From contig NZ_DFUE01000076.1 in NCBI RefSeq assembly GCF_002379585.1, forward strand, positions 58,220 to 120,328: 62,109 nt of DNA. The letters are read 5' to 3'. Each line of letters starts with the position of its first letter. Within the stretch, counting starts at the first letter, position 1. Below the pieces are notes generated by a model. The model was not told where the DNA came from. It ran no database searches and was given only the letters and a program-made list of their open reading frames with translations. Source of the DNA: Pseudomonas sp. UBA4194. GTDB taxonomy: Bacteria > Pseudomonadota > Gammaproteobacteria > Pseudomonadales > Pseudomonadaceae. A program made the translations under genes and the position numbers. Of this stretch, positions 36,049-44,768 are shown piece after piece.

Positions 36049-38180
36049 TGGGAACAATTGTTCACTTCGTAGGCAAAGATGATTTAAGCGCTCAGGAAAA
36101 CCTGAATCGCTATATAGAGCATGCTCGCAAAAATACACCATTCGCCAATGTTGAGTGGGAAGATAACATCTGGGACATCACAACTTTTGTCATCGGCAGA
36201 GCTCAGGGGAAAACTAAGAAGCTGGTGTACTTCAGATCTTTAAAAGACAAATCCGGCAATAAGCCCTTGGTTCAAATACCGCTCGACCCATGCTTCATGG
36301 ATTTTGCAAAATCTGCGTTCAGCGAAACGATGCGACGCCTTCGCCTTGTTGAATACAATAGGCACTTAGGGGTTTTACGTGTAATCGAACAAGCTTTAAT
36401 TGATTTTAAATTGAAGCCGTGCATTACCAAGCTCACGCCATTTGTGCTCGATAGGGCAGCTGAAATACTCAGAGAGAAGTTTCAGGATGCCTGGCCCATG
36501 GGTCGAGTTTTGGAGCGAGTGGTAACGGAAATCGTTAACCCGGCTCGTCTAACTCCAGTGATACTCGAATGGCGCAGCCCATTCGAGTACAAACAACCTG
36601 TGCGGAATGACAGGGTCTCTACCAAAGACGCCGAAAAATCCACATCAAGGCTTCCATCCCTTGAATCTATTCTCGCCTTGGCTGATATCCACCATAAAAG
36701 CAAAGCCATGCCTGACAGGGTAGCAACTGCTTTCGTCACATTGGCCATGTATGCACCAAGCCGCGCCAGTGAGATTCTCAGTTTGCCTGTCAACTGCATA
36801 CGTCGCGCTGACACCAAAGATGGGCCCATAATGGGTATCGCATGGGCACCCGCCAAGGGGGCTATGCCAATGACAAAATTCGCCGCAAGCGATGAATTTG
36901 AAGCCATCATTGAATCTACAGTCAGATATCTAGCGGAGCTGGGTGCCCCCGCCCGAAAAGCCGCAGAGTGGTACCTTAACAATCCTAAAGACCTCTATCT
37001 TCCTCCCGGCACTGAGCATCTGCGCGGATCTCCGATAACGTTGAAAGAGGTGTCACAAATTCTGGGCAAGGAAACAGCAATTCAAACTTCGCACGCCAAG
37101 AGAGGCTACGGATTGGTAGCAACTGGCGAAGTTACAAATGACCGGAGTCGGATGCAAGACTCCAGAAAAACAGGGCTCGCCCCGCTATACGAATTTGATT
37201 CTCTGGAAAGATACGTACTGGGGAAATTGCCTGCTATTTTCCCGATCCTGGATGGGCATACCAAGATCAAATGGCACGAGGCCCTCTTTGTTCTCCCTAC
37301 TAACGTTTTGCGGCCTGATGGGGAAACCCTGTTATACCTGCCATCTCCAATTTCTACGAACCAGATCAACCATCAGTTGGGTACCAATCCCAGCGGAGTC
37401 ACGGTGTTCACACGGAATAGCAAAGCCAATCCGGATGGCAGCCCCATGGGCATCTCCACCCATGCTTTCCGTCACCTGCTGAACACCTTGGCTCAGAGCA
37501 AGCACCTGAGCGAGGCCCTGATTGCATTTTGGTCTGGGCGTAAGAACATCAGTCAGAACGAATGGTACGACCATCTTCCCCAAGAGGTCTTCATTGAGGC
37601 CTACCTCAAGCTCGGGGATGTAGGTAAACCACTGCAGGTAGCAGGTCAGCTCGAAGCGAAAGTGCGCTCTATTGAAGTCACCCATGGGCTTACCAGGGAA
37701 GAGGCGCTCAAGCTTGAGTTGGGAGCGACACACCGCACCCGCTACGGCATTTGCCGCCACGACCACGCTCTCACGCCTTGCCCCAAGGACAAGGATTGCG
37801 TGAGCTGTGGTGAGCACACATTCGTTAAGGGCGAACAACGCCACCTTGATGAAGCTGAGTTTCAATTCAAAATGCACGAGAAGGCCGTAGCAGATGCCCA
37901 AAAGGCTGTAGAGGAAGGCGAGCCGGGCGCAGCCCGCTGGTTGAAGTTGCATCTGCCCAAGCTTGAGCGCTGGAAACTGGTTCTTGAGATGCTGAACGAT
38001 CCAAGCATTCCAGATGGCACCCTGCTGACTCTCCCACCTCCTGACCAACCTCAGTCAAAAGCCGGGCTAGCGCAGGCGGTAAGGATCATCAACCAGGCCG
38101 GCCCAAGCACCAACCTTGCCAAGCCTGAGACCGAAACTGATGCTGACGAAAAGCTGTTGCTTGATATGGGGTTCTTCTGA
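36048..38180 (+). CDS. Large tyrosine recombinase, third of three (IntB/TnpB-like)
   Basis: A 710-residue recombinase. The first Arg is in YAPSRASEILSLPVNC (about 239), the HxxR box is THAFRHLLNTLAQ (about 471) and the nucleophile Tyr is in NEWYDHLPQ (about 505). Residues 567-590 hold a Cys/His cluster (ICRHDHALTPCPKDKDCVSC), also seen after the catalytic domain in Tn554 TnpB-like proteins. A charged helical tail follows. The TAATG overlap with the second recombinase and the zero gap to the small fourth gene indicate one operon. Confidence 0.83.
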   Translation: MGTIVHFVGKDDLSAQENLNRYIEHARKNTPFANVEWEDNIWDITTFVIGRAQGKTKKLVYFRSLKDKSGNKPLVQIPLDPCFMDFAKSAFSETMRRLRLVEYNRHLGVLRVIEQALIDFKLKPCITKLTPFVLDRAAEILREKFQDAWPMGRVLERVVTEIVNPARLTPVILEWRSPFEYKQPVRNDRVSTKDAEKSTSRLPSLESILALADIHHKSKAMPDRVATAFVTLAMYAPSRASEILSLPVNCIRRADTKDGPIMGIAWAPAKGAMPMTKFAASDEFEAIIESTVRYLAELGAPARKAAEWYLNNPKDLYLPPGTEHLRGSPITLKEVSQILGKETAIQTSHAKRGYGLVATGEVTNDRSRMQDSRKTGLAPLYEFDSLERYVLGKLPAIFPILDGHTKIKWHEALFVLPTNVLRPDGETLLYLPSPISTNQINHQLGTNPSGVTVFTRNSKANPDGSPMGISTHAFRHLLNTLAQSKHLSEALIAFWSGRKNISQNEWYDHLPQEVFIEAYLKLGDVGKPLQVAGQLEAKVRSIEVTHGLTREEALKLELGATHRTRYGICRHDHALTPCPKDKDCVSCGEHTFVKGEQRHLDEAEFQFKMHEKAVADAQKAVEEGEPGAARWLKLHLPKLERWKLVLEMLNDPSIPDGTLLTLPPPDQPQSKAGLAQAVRIINQAGPSTNLAKPETETDADEKLLLDMGFF

Positions 38181-38597
38181 ATGGGCGCGCCAAAACTAAA
38201 CGATACGGGGATCGAAAAAGCCGTACGCCTGCTGGACGGCTGGACTGGGAAGCTCACTTGGGATCGATATCTGGCCATGCTTGAGGTAGATATCGGCCAT
38301 AAGTACACCAAGGCAGCAATGCTCAGACATCCACGCATCAAGTCGGCCTGGGATCACGCCAAGGAGCAGGCTAAGGATGATGGCGGCGTGACTACCTCCC
38401 GCAGCGCCATAGAGACTGAGAAGGCTTTAGAACGTGTGAGGCTTCTTGAGGAAAGGGTCAAGCGCCTGACCCGTGAAAACCACGCCTTACTAGAACAGTT
38501 CCTGAGATGGAGCCACAACGTCATTCGTAGCGGCAAAATGACTCTCGATGAGCTTGAACGACCACTACCGTACGCGAAGCCCAAAGAGATTCGATAG
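38181..38597 (+). CDS. Small TnpC-like accessory protein of the recombinase operon
   Basis: A 138-residue protein starting immediately after the third recombinase stop. The first half is basic and helical (TGKLTWDRYLAMLEVDIGHKYTKAAMLRHPRI) and the second is a predicted coiled coil (KALERVRLLEERVKRLTRENHALLEQF). Position, size and coiled coil match the TnpC-type partner of Tn554-like recombinases and the fourth core gene of strand-biased circularising elements. A role in recombination directionality is inference. Confidence 0.68.
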   Translation: MGAPKLNDTGIEKAVRLLDGWTGKLTWDRYLAMLEVDIGHKYTKAAMLRHPRIKSAWDHAKEQAKDDGGVTTSRSAIETEKALERVRLLEERVKRLTRENHALLEQFLRWSHNVIRSGKMTLDELERPLPYAKPKEIR

Positions 38598-38658
38598 GAA
38601 GTAGCGCTCACCTGCCTGGGAGCTTACCAAGCAGGTAGCAGTAAGCCAGAAAATCATC

Positions 38659-38701
38659 GTGTAAACCTCATCGACTTACAGTATGAAAAATAGGTTTACA
38701 C
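38659..38701. promoter_or_regulatory. 10-bp inverted repeat after the recombinase operon
   Basis: GTGTAAACCT (38659-38668) and AGGTTTACAC (38692-38701) are perfect inverted repeats separated by 23 bases. No T tract follows, so an operator or a mobile-element trace is more likely than a terminator. Confidence 0.4.
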
Positions 38702-38776
38702 TCTGGTGCTCCTGATTGGTATTGGAAGGATGAATGAATGCCTCAGATACCCTTCGGCGACACCCCTTCAACAATG

Positions 38777-39409
38777 CTACGACTCGCGAAGCACATGGTG
38801 GGCAAAGCCCGTCAAATCACTGATGCGACCACCCCCTGATCTATCCAAATGTATGCCGGTAATCCCCACTTCGCGCGGGCCATGGCAATCGCAGCGTAGG
38901 GAATCTCCTACCATAATTACTCTGTGCTCGCCAAACACGTTGTCGAGCTCAACGTCTATCATTTCGCAGGTTGCTCGGTACATCCATGGATTTGGTTTAG
39001 CCAAGCCAGTTTCGTAGCTAAAGCCGAACCCATCCATGGTCGGAAATAACCTTTTGACCGCACGACCGTATGGGTACGCCAGATTGCTGCAGACCGCCAG
39101 TAGAAGCTCATGCTGCTGCAACAGGGCGACTGCTTCCAAAGCATCGGGAAATGCGACTATCGAGTCGACTTCCTGCTCAAGCATTTCTTCGATTTCAGCC
39201 AACCGGAGAGGGTGAACGCTGATACCTAGGTACTCAGCTGCTTGGGGCAATCCTCCGTTAAATGTCATCAATTTTTTTGCATCATCAGGATTCGGACGGC
39301 GTCCGTTACGAAGCCCTTCCTTCAGAAGCTGTCGATATGGATGCTTGCCAGTCTTGATTCTCAAGATTGTGCCGAATGCATCTAGAAGCACGGCCCGGTA
39401 TCTCATCAT
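38777..39409 (-). CDS. HAD-superfamily hydrolase
   Basis: A 210-residue cytoplasmic phosphatase-like protein. HAD motif I is LLDAFGT near the N-terminus (nucleophile Asp about 10), motif II is in AVCSNLAYPYG, and motif III/IV spans GLAKPNPWMY (Lys) and IMVGDSLRCDCHG (Asp). The substrate is unknown. It is the last gene in a minus-strand group that starts with a metallophosphoesterase, although a 146-base gap separates it from the rest. Confidence 0.8.
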   Translation of the reverse strand: MMRYRAVLLDAFGTILRIKTGKHPYRQLLKEGLRNGRRPNPDDAKKLMTFNGGLPQAAEYLGISVHPLRLAEIEEMLEQEVDSIVAFPDALEAVALLQQHELLLAVCSNLAYPYGRAVKRLFPTMDGFGFSYETGLAKPNPWMYRATCEMIDVELDNVFGEHRVIMVGDSLRCDCHGPREVGITGIHLDRSGGGRISDLTGFAHHVLRES

Positions 39410-39555
39410 GCATCACCTGATTCGAGGGTGGATCTAGTCAAAATTTACAACCAGAGCTCATGAAAGTGTGCCTTGCACCACTTGGGCACAACTGTTCAGC
39501 CCTCGATATGCTGGCGCCAGCCCGCCTCGTGGAGCCCTGCCCCTCCACTCCATCG

Positions 39556-39864
39556 TCAACCCCCAGGCAGCGTCAGCATTTCGCAGCTGGGCGCTACCAG
39601 TACGTAGGTACTGCCAGTGAGTGTAACCGCCACGAGGTGGTCACCAATTTCGACAAACTCCAGAACATCGGACGTCCGAATCAGGCGACCATTTTGGAAT
39701 CTGTCCTTGCGATCAAAATAGACTCGCCCTGTCAGCGAAAACCCGCAGACCTCAGGGTGGTGCAAATAGGCAGTGATACCGATGCCAAAATTTAGGCGGG
39801 CAGCATTAACCACATCATCGGGAGTTTTCGTTTCCACCGATTTCTTATTCCCTAACTGGCTCAT
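39556..39864 (-). CDS. Hypothetical protein (102 aa)
   Basis: A small protein, not recognised. It overlaps the 3' end of the upstream 102-residue gene by 20 bases, indicating translational coupling. It contains beta-type hydrophobic segments (GFSLTGRVYFDRKDRF, LVAVTLTGSTYVLVA) and no clear membrane helix or catalytic motif. It probably acts with the metallophosphoesterase operon. Confidence 0.55.
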   Translation of the reverse strand: MSQLGNKKSVETKTPDDVVNAARLNFGIGITAYLHHPEVCGFSLTGRVYFDRKDRFQNGRLIRTSDVLEFVEIGDHLVAVTLTGSTYVLVAPSCEMLTLPGG

Positions 39865-40153
39865 GCCGGCTGACGATAACGTAGTGATCCTGGCCGCTCA
39901 GGCTTCGTACGAGCACAAACCCGCTCCTCTCGACCATCACCCCCACCACGGGGGTCAGTACCGTCATGCCGTCGTCAATCGCTCCAGAGCGATCTAGGAA
40001 CGCACGGGCGGCATAGCAGCCCCCTACAAACGCTGCGCCAAAAAGATATGCATCAACCATCACCTCCCAATCGATAGCGCTCGCTTGCAAGACCTCATCC
40101 GGAATGCTGCTTGGCAGAACTTCGGCAGTAGTTCGTTTTATGGTGCGGCGCAT
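39845..40153 (-). CDS. Hypothetical protein (102 aa) coupled to a phosphoesterase
   Basis: A small protein starting at ATG 40153, which shares one base with the metallophosphoesterase stop codon (TGATG). The middle (VDAYLFGAAFVGGCYAARAFLDRSG) is glycine/alanine-rich and mildly hydrophobic. The C-terminus reads VRSLSGQDHYVIVSRHEP. No family recognised. The overlaps on both sides make it a genuine operon member. Confidence 0.55.
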   Translation of the reverse strand: MRRTIKRTTAEVLPSSIPDEVLQASAIDWEVMVDAYLFGAAFVGGCYAARAFLDRSGAIDDGMTVLTPVVGVMVERSGFVLVRSLSGQDHYVIVSRHEPVRE

Positions 40154-40881
40154 CAGAATTCCACAATTTTGTATGGGTCGAACCCGGTAACTTCCGAGGG
40201 ATACCCCCTCGGATTGGAAATCACCCGACACTGGCCAAAATGGACATCAATGGCGTGGTGGGTATGGCCAAAAATCCATCCGTCAGCTTGAGCAATAAAG
40301 TCGTACCACCGATTGAAATAAGCAGCACTGATGTGTCCTTCGTTCTCATCTCCAGCTGCCTCTGGTATCGGACAATGGTGATTCACGACCACGGTTTTTC
40401 CGGGAAAAGGGATCGCCAGCTCGCGCTTGAGAAACTCACGAGTCAATCGGTTCTTCTCAATGACATCGGCAGGGCGTAACCGCCTGTAGTTATCCCCTGC
40501 CCTGATTACGCGGAAGTCAGTCATCTCTCTAGCGCAGACAGAGGAAGCTGCCACAACATCACCAGTACCAGTGAAGTCAGTCCAAGCCGTACCAACCAAG
40601 AAACGCACATCACCTTGGATTAAGGTTTCGTTTTCCATGACACGAACGTGGCTGTGAGCTGCGGCTTTCATTTTCGCAAGCGTCCGATCGATGTGCCCTT
40701 GGTACAGCTCGTGGTTGCCGCAGCAGTAGATTACCGGGCAGTCAAAGGAGTCATTGGCCCATAGAACGCCCCGTGTTCGCAGATCAATATCCCCTGCAAG
40801 CACCACCAGATCGACCTCTGCTAGCGGCGGCTCAAAGCGATCAAACTCATTGTGCAGATCGGAATAAATCAAGATTTTCAT
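40153..40881 (-). CDS. Calcineurin-like metallophosphoesterase
   Basis: A 242-residue enzyme from ATG 40881. Metal-binding motifs are in order: SDLHNEFDRF (DxH), VVLAGDIDLR (GDxx), YCCGNHELYQG (GNHE), VVNHHCPIPEA and FGHTHHAIDV (GHxH). Typical substrates are phosphodiesters in nucleotides or nucleic acids; the real one is unknown. It heads a minus-strand operon with two small unknown proteins and probably the HAD hydrolase. An XRE regulator is transcribed divergently 298 bases away. Confidence 0.82.
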   Translation of the reverse strand: MKILIYSDLHNEFDRFEPPLAEVDLVVLAGDIDLRTRGVLWANDSFDCPVIYCCGNHELYQGHIDRTLAKMKAAAHSHVRVMENETLIQGDVRFLVGTAWTDFTGTGDVVAASSVCAREMTDFRVIRAGDNYRRLRPADVIEKNRLTREFLKRELAIPFPGKTVVVNHHCPIPEAAGDENEGHISAAYFNRWYDFIAQADGWIFGHTHHAIDVHFGQCRVISNPRGYPSEVTGFDPYKIVEF

Positions 40882-41104
40882 AAGACCCGTTACGGTTCTG
40901 ATATCGCAGTGAACCGGCCACGCTGGTTCGGTTTTAGCCTTAGTCCCGGCCTCATCGATCATGAGCTGAACGACGTTTTACCGGTATATTGAGGTTCAAA
41001 CGAAGGCCTCGCAGGCTCCTGGATTGATCCCACCGACTCGCCCGCATAGCGGAAGCCCCCAGCACATACCCAGAGCCCTTTCATGAAAACAGGCGCTCAC
41101 AGCA

Positions 41105-41140
41105 GTCCGGACTTGTTCACTATATACAGTAGAACCGGAC
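41105..41140. promoter_or_regulatory. Candidate operator palindrome before the XRE gene
   Basis: GTCCGG (41105-41110) and CCGGAC (41135-41140) flank a symmetric core GTTCACTATATACAGTAGAA. The palindrome lies 40 bases before the XRE start and about 225 bases from the divergent phosphoesterase. It could be the binding site of the XRE protein itself. Inference. Confidence 0.45.
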
Positions 41141-41179
41141 TGGGCAACGTGGCTTTATCCTCATCTTTGAGGAATTTTC

Positions 41180-41656
41180 ATGTCGCTTAAGCTTGCCTTG
41201 GCCGCCGTGCTTCGTACCTTGCGTCGCCAGGGCCGCCATAGCCAAGAGAGCCTAAATTATGGAAGCAGCCGTACCTACATGTTCCGCTTGGAGAAGGGAG
41301 CATCAACGGTCACGCTGGACAAGCTCGAATCGATCTGCGCAGGGCTAGGGATTAGCCCGCTCACATTCCTAGCACTGACTTTGTCAGCGAATAGCGGCCA
41401 TTCCACCCAAATGCTTCTGCAGAAGGTACAGGCAGAACTAGACGATTTTGAGCATTCCGGTGGTGGCGAAGTCCTCAAAGCAGAGGTCGCTACGGGAGCG
41501 GTGGTTGAGCGCCGGCCAGGGAAGCCGGTCGATCCAGAAAAACTCCAGAAAGTCCTTAAGTGCAAGGCAGAAGGAATGAGTCAAAAGATGACGTCCGAGA
41601 TGCTGGGGATACCCAAGCAGACAGTACACGACCTTTGGCGACGTGATGTTGAATAG
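41180..41656 (+). CDS. XRE-type HTH regulator with second C-terminal HTH
   Basis: A 158-residue DNA-binding protein. Residues about 5-62 form a Cro/CI-type helix-turn-helix (LRRQGRHSQESLNYGSSRTY, then KGASTVTLDKLESICAGLGI). Residues about 125-157 contain a resolvase/Hin-like HTH (KCKAEGMSQKMTSEMLGIPK then QTVHDLWRRDVE). Two different HTH modules in one small protein is unusual. It has an AGGA-type site before its ATG and a palindrome upstream, and is convergent with arsN. Confidence 0.75.
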   Translation: MSLKLALAAVLRTLRRQGRHSQESLNYGSSRTYMFRLEKGASTVTLDKLESICAGLGISPLTFLALTLSANSGHSTQMLLQKVQAELDDFEHSGGGEVLKAEVATGAVVERRPGKPVDPEKLQKVLKCKAEGMSQKMTSEMLGIPKQTVHDLWRRDVE

Positions 41657-41668
41657 GTAGGCTCCAGG

Positions 41669-42223
41669 CTAGATCTGCGGACTAATCTCATTGAACGGCA
41701 CGGCTGGTTTCGGCGGACTCGCGACATCCAGCGCAATTCGCCAATACCCGACGTCATGCCAGACACCATGCTTGAATCCTACTTCTGGATACGTACCGAT
41801 GTGAGCGAAGCCAAGCGCTTCGTGTAGCCCCACGCTGCCATCGTTGGGAAGCGCGATCCCGGCATAGGCTGCGTGAAAGCCTTGCCTCTTCAGTGTCGGC
41901 AGCAATACGTCATAGAGAGCCCGGCCAACGCCGCTACGGTGTGCGTTGGGCGCTATATAGACCGTGACGTCGACCGACCAGCGATAGGCCTCACGAGCAC
42001 GATGCTGACTGGCGTATGCATAGCCGATCACCTGGCCGTCTCGCTCCGCTACGAGGTAGGGGTAAGTCGGCAAAGTCGATTTAATCCGCTTGGCCATCTC
42101 TTCGACTGAAGGGGACTCTAGCTCGAACGAAATCGCGGTACGCTCAACCATCGGTGCGTAGATTGCCTGGATATCTTGCGCGTCCGAAAGCTGCGCAATC
42201 CTGACTGTGCTGATGTTGCTCAT
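41669..42223 (-). CDS. arsN1: GNAT acetyltransferase, ArsN1-like
   Basis: A 184-residue GNAT enzyme of the phosphinothricin acetyltransferase group: VRIAQLSDAQDIQAIYAPMV at the start and the acetyl-CoA loop in APNAHRSGVGRALYDVLL. Members in ars operons (ArsN1) acetylate arsinothricin, an arsenical antibiotic, and can act on phosphinothricin. It is the last gene of the minus-strand ars operon, 19 bases after arsH, which supports the arsenical role. Confidence 0.78.
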   Translation of the reverse strand: MSNISTVRIAQLSDAQDIQAIYAPMVERTAISFELESPSVEEMAKRIKSTLPTYPYLVAERDGQVIGYAYASQHRAREAYRWSVDVTVYIAPNAHRSGVGRALYDVLLPTLKRQGFHAAYAGIALPNDGSVGLHEALGFAHIGTYPEVGFKHGVWHDVGYWRIALDVASPPKPAVPFNEISPQI

Positions 42224-42242
42224 CCTTAATCCCCTTGGTGGC

Positions 42243-42977
42243 TCAAATCGATCTTTGGTTGACCCGTTTCGAGAGTGCCTCAGCGCTTTCCTTACGCTCG
42301 GAGTAGCGGTCTACCAGATACGTTTCCCGGCCCCGAACCATCAACGTGAACTTCATCAGTTCTTCCATCACGTCCACCACACGGTCGTAGTAGGCAGATG
42401 GCTTCATACGCCCTGCATCGTCAAACTCCAGGAACGCCTTGGGTACGGACGATTGGTTTGGGATGGTGATCATTCGCATCCAGCGCCCGAGGATCCGCAG
42501 CTGGTTTACCGTGTTGAAGGACTGTGATCCACCGCAGACCTGCATTACGGCGAGCGTCTTGCCCTGGCTAGGCCGGACAGCGCCCATCGTGAGAGGAATC
42601 CAGTCGATCTGGGCTTTGAATACAGCAGACATTGCACCGTGACGCTCTGGCGAACACCACACCTGTCCCTCTGACCACAGAACCAGATCTCGCAACTCTT
42701 TAACCTTTGGATGGTCTTCCGGGGCGTCATCAGGGAGAGGCAGACCTGACGGGTCAAAGATCACGACCTCGGCCCCCATTAGAGTCAGGATGCGTGCCGC
42801 CTCCTGAGTCAGTAGCCTACTGAAAGAGCGCTCACGGGTTGAACCGTACAACAACAAAATGCGTGGCTTGTGAGTCGCTTGGTCGTTGTTTTGAAGACGA
42901 TCCAGTGTTGGGACGTCGATCACTGATAAATCCAGATTTGGAATTTCCGGACTGCCCTCCGAGGAAAATTCGTCCAT
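42243..42977 (-). CDS. arsH: ArsH organoarsenical oxidase (NADPH-FMN flavoprotein)
   Basis: A 244-residue flavodoxin-like protein. The FMN phosphate loop is LLYGSTRERSFSR, and the VWCSPERHGAMSAVFKAQID segment is characteristic of ArsH, which oxidises trivalent organoarsenicals to less toxic pentavalent forms. Its start codon shares one base with the arsC stop (TAATG), showing translational coupling. It extends the basic arsRBC set to organic arsenic. Confidence 0.9.
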   Translation of the reverse strand: MDEFSSEGSPEIPNLDLSVIDVPTLDRLQNNDQATHKPRILLLYGSTRERSFSRLLTQEAARILTLMGAEVVIFDPSGLPLPDDAPEDHPKVKELRDLVLWSEGQVWCSPERHGAMSAVFKAQIDWIPLTMGAVRPSQGKTLAVMQVCGGSQSFNTVNQLRILGRWMRMITIPNQSSVPKAFLEFDDAGRMKPSAYYDRVVDVMEELMKFTLMVRGRETYLVDRYSERKESAEALSKRVNQRSI

Positions 42978-43447
42978 TACAGTTCACCTATCCGATCTAG
43001 CTCGCACTTCAGCTCCTGCGGTGTAAACGCCGAATGATCCAGGCTGAAGAACGCGTCGAAACGCTTTCTGATTTGGACGACGGTCGAGTCAAATGCAGCC
43101 TGTATGTCGCTGTCCGTTCCTTCAACATCGGAAGGGTCGGCAAGGCCCCAGTGGCTTTTGACAGCAGGCCCAAAATAGACCGGGCAGGGTTCGCCTCCGG
43201 CCTTGTCACAAACGGTGATAACCACATCGGGTGGTGAGTCCGAAAAGACCTCTGAACCTTTGCTGTAGAGATCTGTGGTGTCGATGCCCAGCGCTTGCAG
43301 CGTGCTCACAGCGCGGGGATTCAGTTGCCCACTGGGGAAGCTGCCTGAACTGACGGCAGTAAAACCGTCCGGGGCCGAGTGGTTGAACAGCCCCTCAGAG
43401 AGAACGCTCCGACAGCTGTTGGCCGTGCACATAAACAGTACTTTCAT
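42977..43447 (-). CDS. arsC: Arsenate reductase, thioredoxin-coupled type
   Basis: A 156-residue low-molecular-weight phosphatase-fold ArsC. The P-loop is CTANSCR (Cys7 to Arg13), and the redox cysteines are in VITVCDKAGGEPCPVYFG. It reduces As(V) to As(III) for export by ArsB. The gene lies 9 bases after arsB and is coupled to arsH. Confidence 0.9.
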   Translation of the reverse strand: MKVLFMCTANSCRSVLSEGLFNHSAPDGFTAVSSGSFPSGQLNPRAVSTLQALGIDTTDLYSKGSEVFSDSPPDVVITVCDKAGGEPCPVYFGPAVKSHWGLADPSDVEGTDSDIQAAFDSTVVQIRKRFDAFFSLDHSAFTPQELKCELDRIGEL

Positions 43448-43456
43448 GGGTGTCTC

Positions 43457-44746
43457 CTAGACGGGAATGCTCAGCCGCAACGCCAGTGCCGCAAGCGTTA
43501 CCAGCAAGATAGGGAGGGTGAGCATGCTGCCGACTTTGAAGTAGTAGCCCCAGGTGATACGGATATTTTTCTGCGCCAGGACATGGAGCCACAGCAGCGT
43601 GGCCAAGCTTCCGATTGGGGTAATCTTTGGGCCGAGATCGCAGCCGATGACGTTGGCGTAGATCATGGCTTCACGCACCAAGCCCGTAGCGTCGCTACCC
43701 TGAATGGATAGAGCGCCGATGAGCACACTCGGCATGTTGTTCATGATCGAGGACAACAGCGCAGCGGTGATGCCCGTGCCGAAGGTCGCGACCCACAGTC
43801 CATGTTCGGCGAACGTGTTAAGCAATCCCGAGAGGGAGTCAGTCAGACCGGCATTGCGCAGGCCATAGACCACCAGATACATGCCCAGCGAGAACACGAC
43901 GATCTGCCAGGGTGCGTGCTTGATGACTTTCCTCGTCGAGATGATGTGGCCTTTCCCTGCGATGACCAGCAGGATCACCGCACACACAGCAGCGACGGCG
44001 CTGATAGGGATGCCTAACGGTTCCAGTGCGAACAGGCCAACCAGTAGTAGGCCAAGCACCCACCAGCCAGCAATGAAGGTCGCCCGGTCACGAATCACAG
44101 CCTCTGGTGCCTCAAGCTCATTCGCGTCGTACTGGGCGGGAATGTCCTTTCGATAAAACATCCAGAGCATGAACAGCGTCGCGGCCACTGCCACTAGGTT
44201 CACTGGCCACATGACTGAAGCGTACTCTCCGAAACCTACGCTGAAAAAGTCTGCCGAAACGATGTTGACCAGGTTCGACACCACCATGGGCAGACTGGCG
44301 GTATCGGCGATAAAGCCTGCGGCCATCACGAACGCCAAGGTCGATGCAGGGCTAAAGCGCAACGCCGTGAGCATCGCTATAACGATGGGAGTGAGGATCA
44401 GTGCTGCGCCGTCGTTGGCGAAAAGCGCCGAGACGGCTGCCCCGAGCAAGATCATCAAAGCAAACAGGCGCCCGCCTTTCCCACCGCCCCAGCGGGCGAC
44501 ATGAAGCGCTGCCCATTTGAATAAACCCGCTTCATCAAGCAGCAAACTGATGATGATTACGGCGATGAAAGTCGCGGTAGCGTTCCAGACGATGTGCCAC
44601 ACCACCGGCACATCCCCCAGGCTCACGACGCCAGCCAGTAGTGCCAAAACGGCACCCGCTGCCGCGCTCCAGCCGACACCTAACCCCTTGGGTTGCCAGA
44701 TAACAAGGACGAGCGTAACTACGAAAATCGACGCAGCGATGAGCAT
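43457..44746 (-). CDS. arsB: ArsB arsenite/antimonite efflux permease
   Basis: A 429-residue inner-membrane protein with about 11-12 hydrophobic segments, starting MLIAASIFVVTLVLVIWQPK. The family segment FANDGAALILTPIVIAML and a C-terminal GCDLGPKITPIGSLATLLWL motif are intact. It exports As(III), and works alone or with an ArsA ATPase; none is seen here. It is second in the operon, 22 bases after arsR. Confidence 0.93.
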   Translation of the reverse strand: MLIAASIFVVTLVLVIWQPKGLGVGWSAAAGAVLALLAGVVSLGDVPVVWHIVWNATATFIAVIIISLLLDEAGLFKWAALHVARWGGGKGGRLFALMILLGAAVSALFANDGAALILTPIVIAMLTALRFSPASTLAFVMAAGFIADTASLPMVVSNLVNIVSADFFSVGFGEYASVMWPVNLVAVAATLFMLWMFYRKDIPAQYDANELEAPEAVIRDRATFIAGWWVLGLLLVGLFALEPLGIPISAVAAVCAVILLVIAGKGHIISTRKVIKHAPWQIVVFSLGMYLVVYGLRNAGLTDSLSGLLNTFAEHGLWVATFGTGITAALLSSIMNNMPSVLIGALSIQGSDATGLVREAMIYANVIGCDLGPKITPIGSLATLLWLHVLAQKNIRITWGYYFKVGSMLTLPILLVTLAALALRLSIPV

Positions 44747-44768
44747 GGGTATCTTCCAGATCAGGAGG

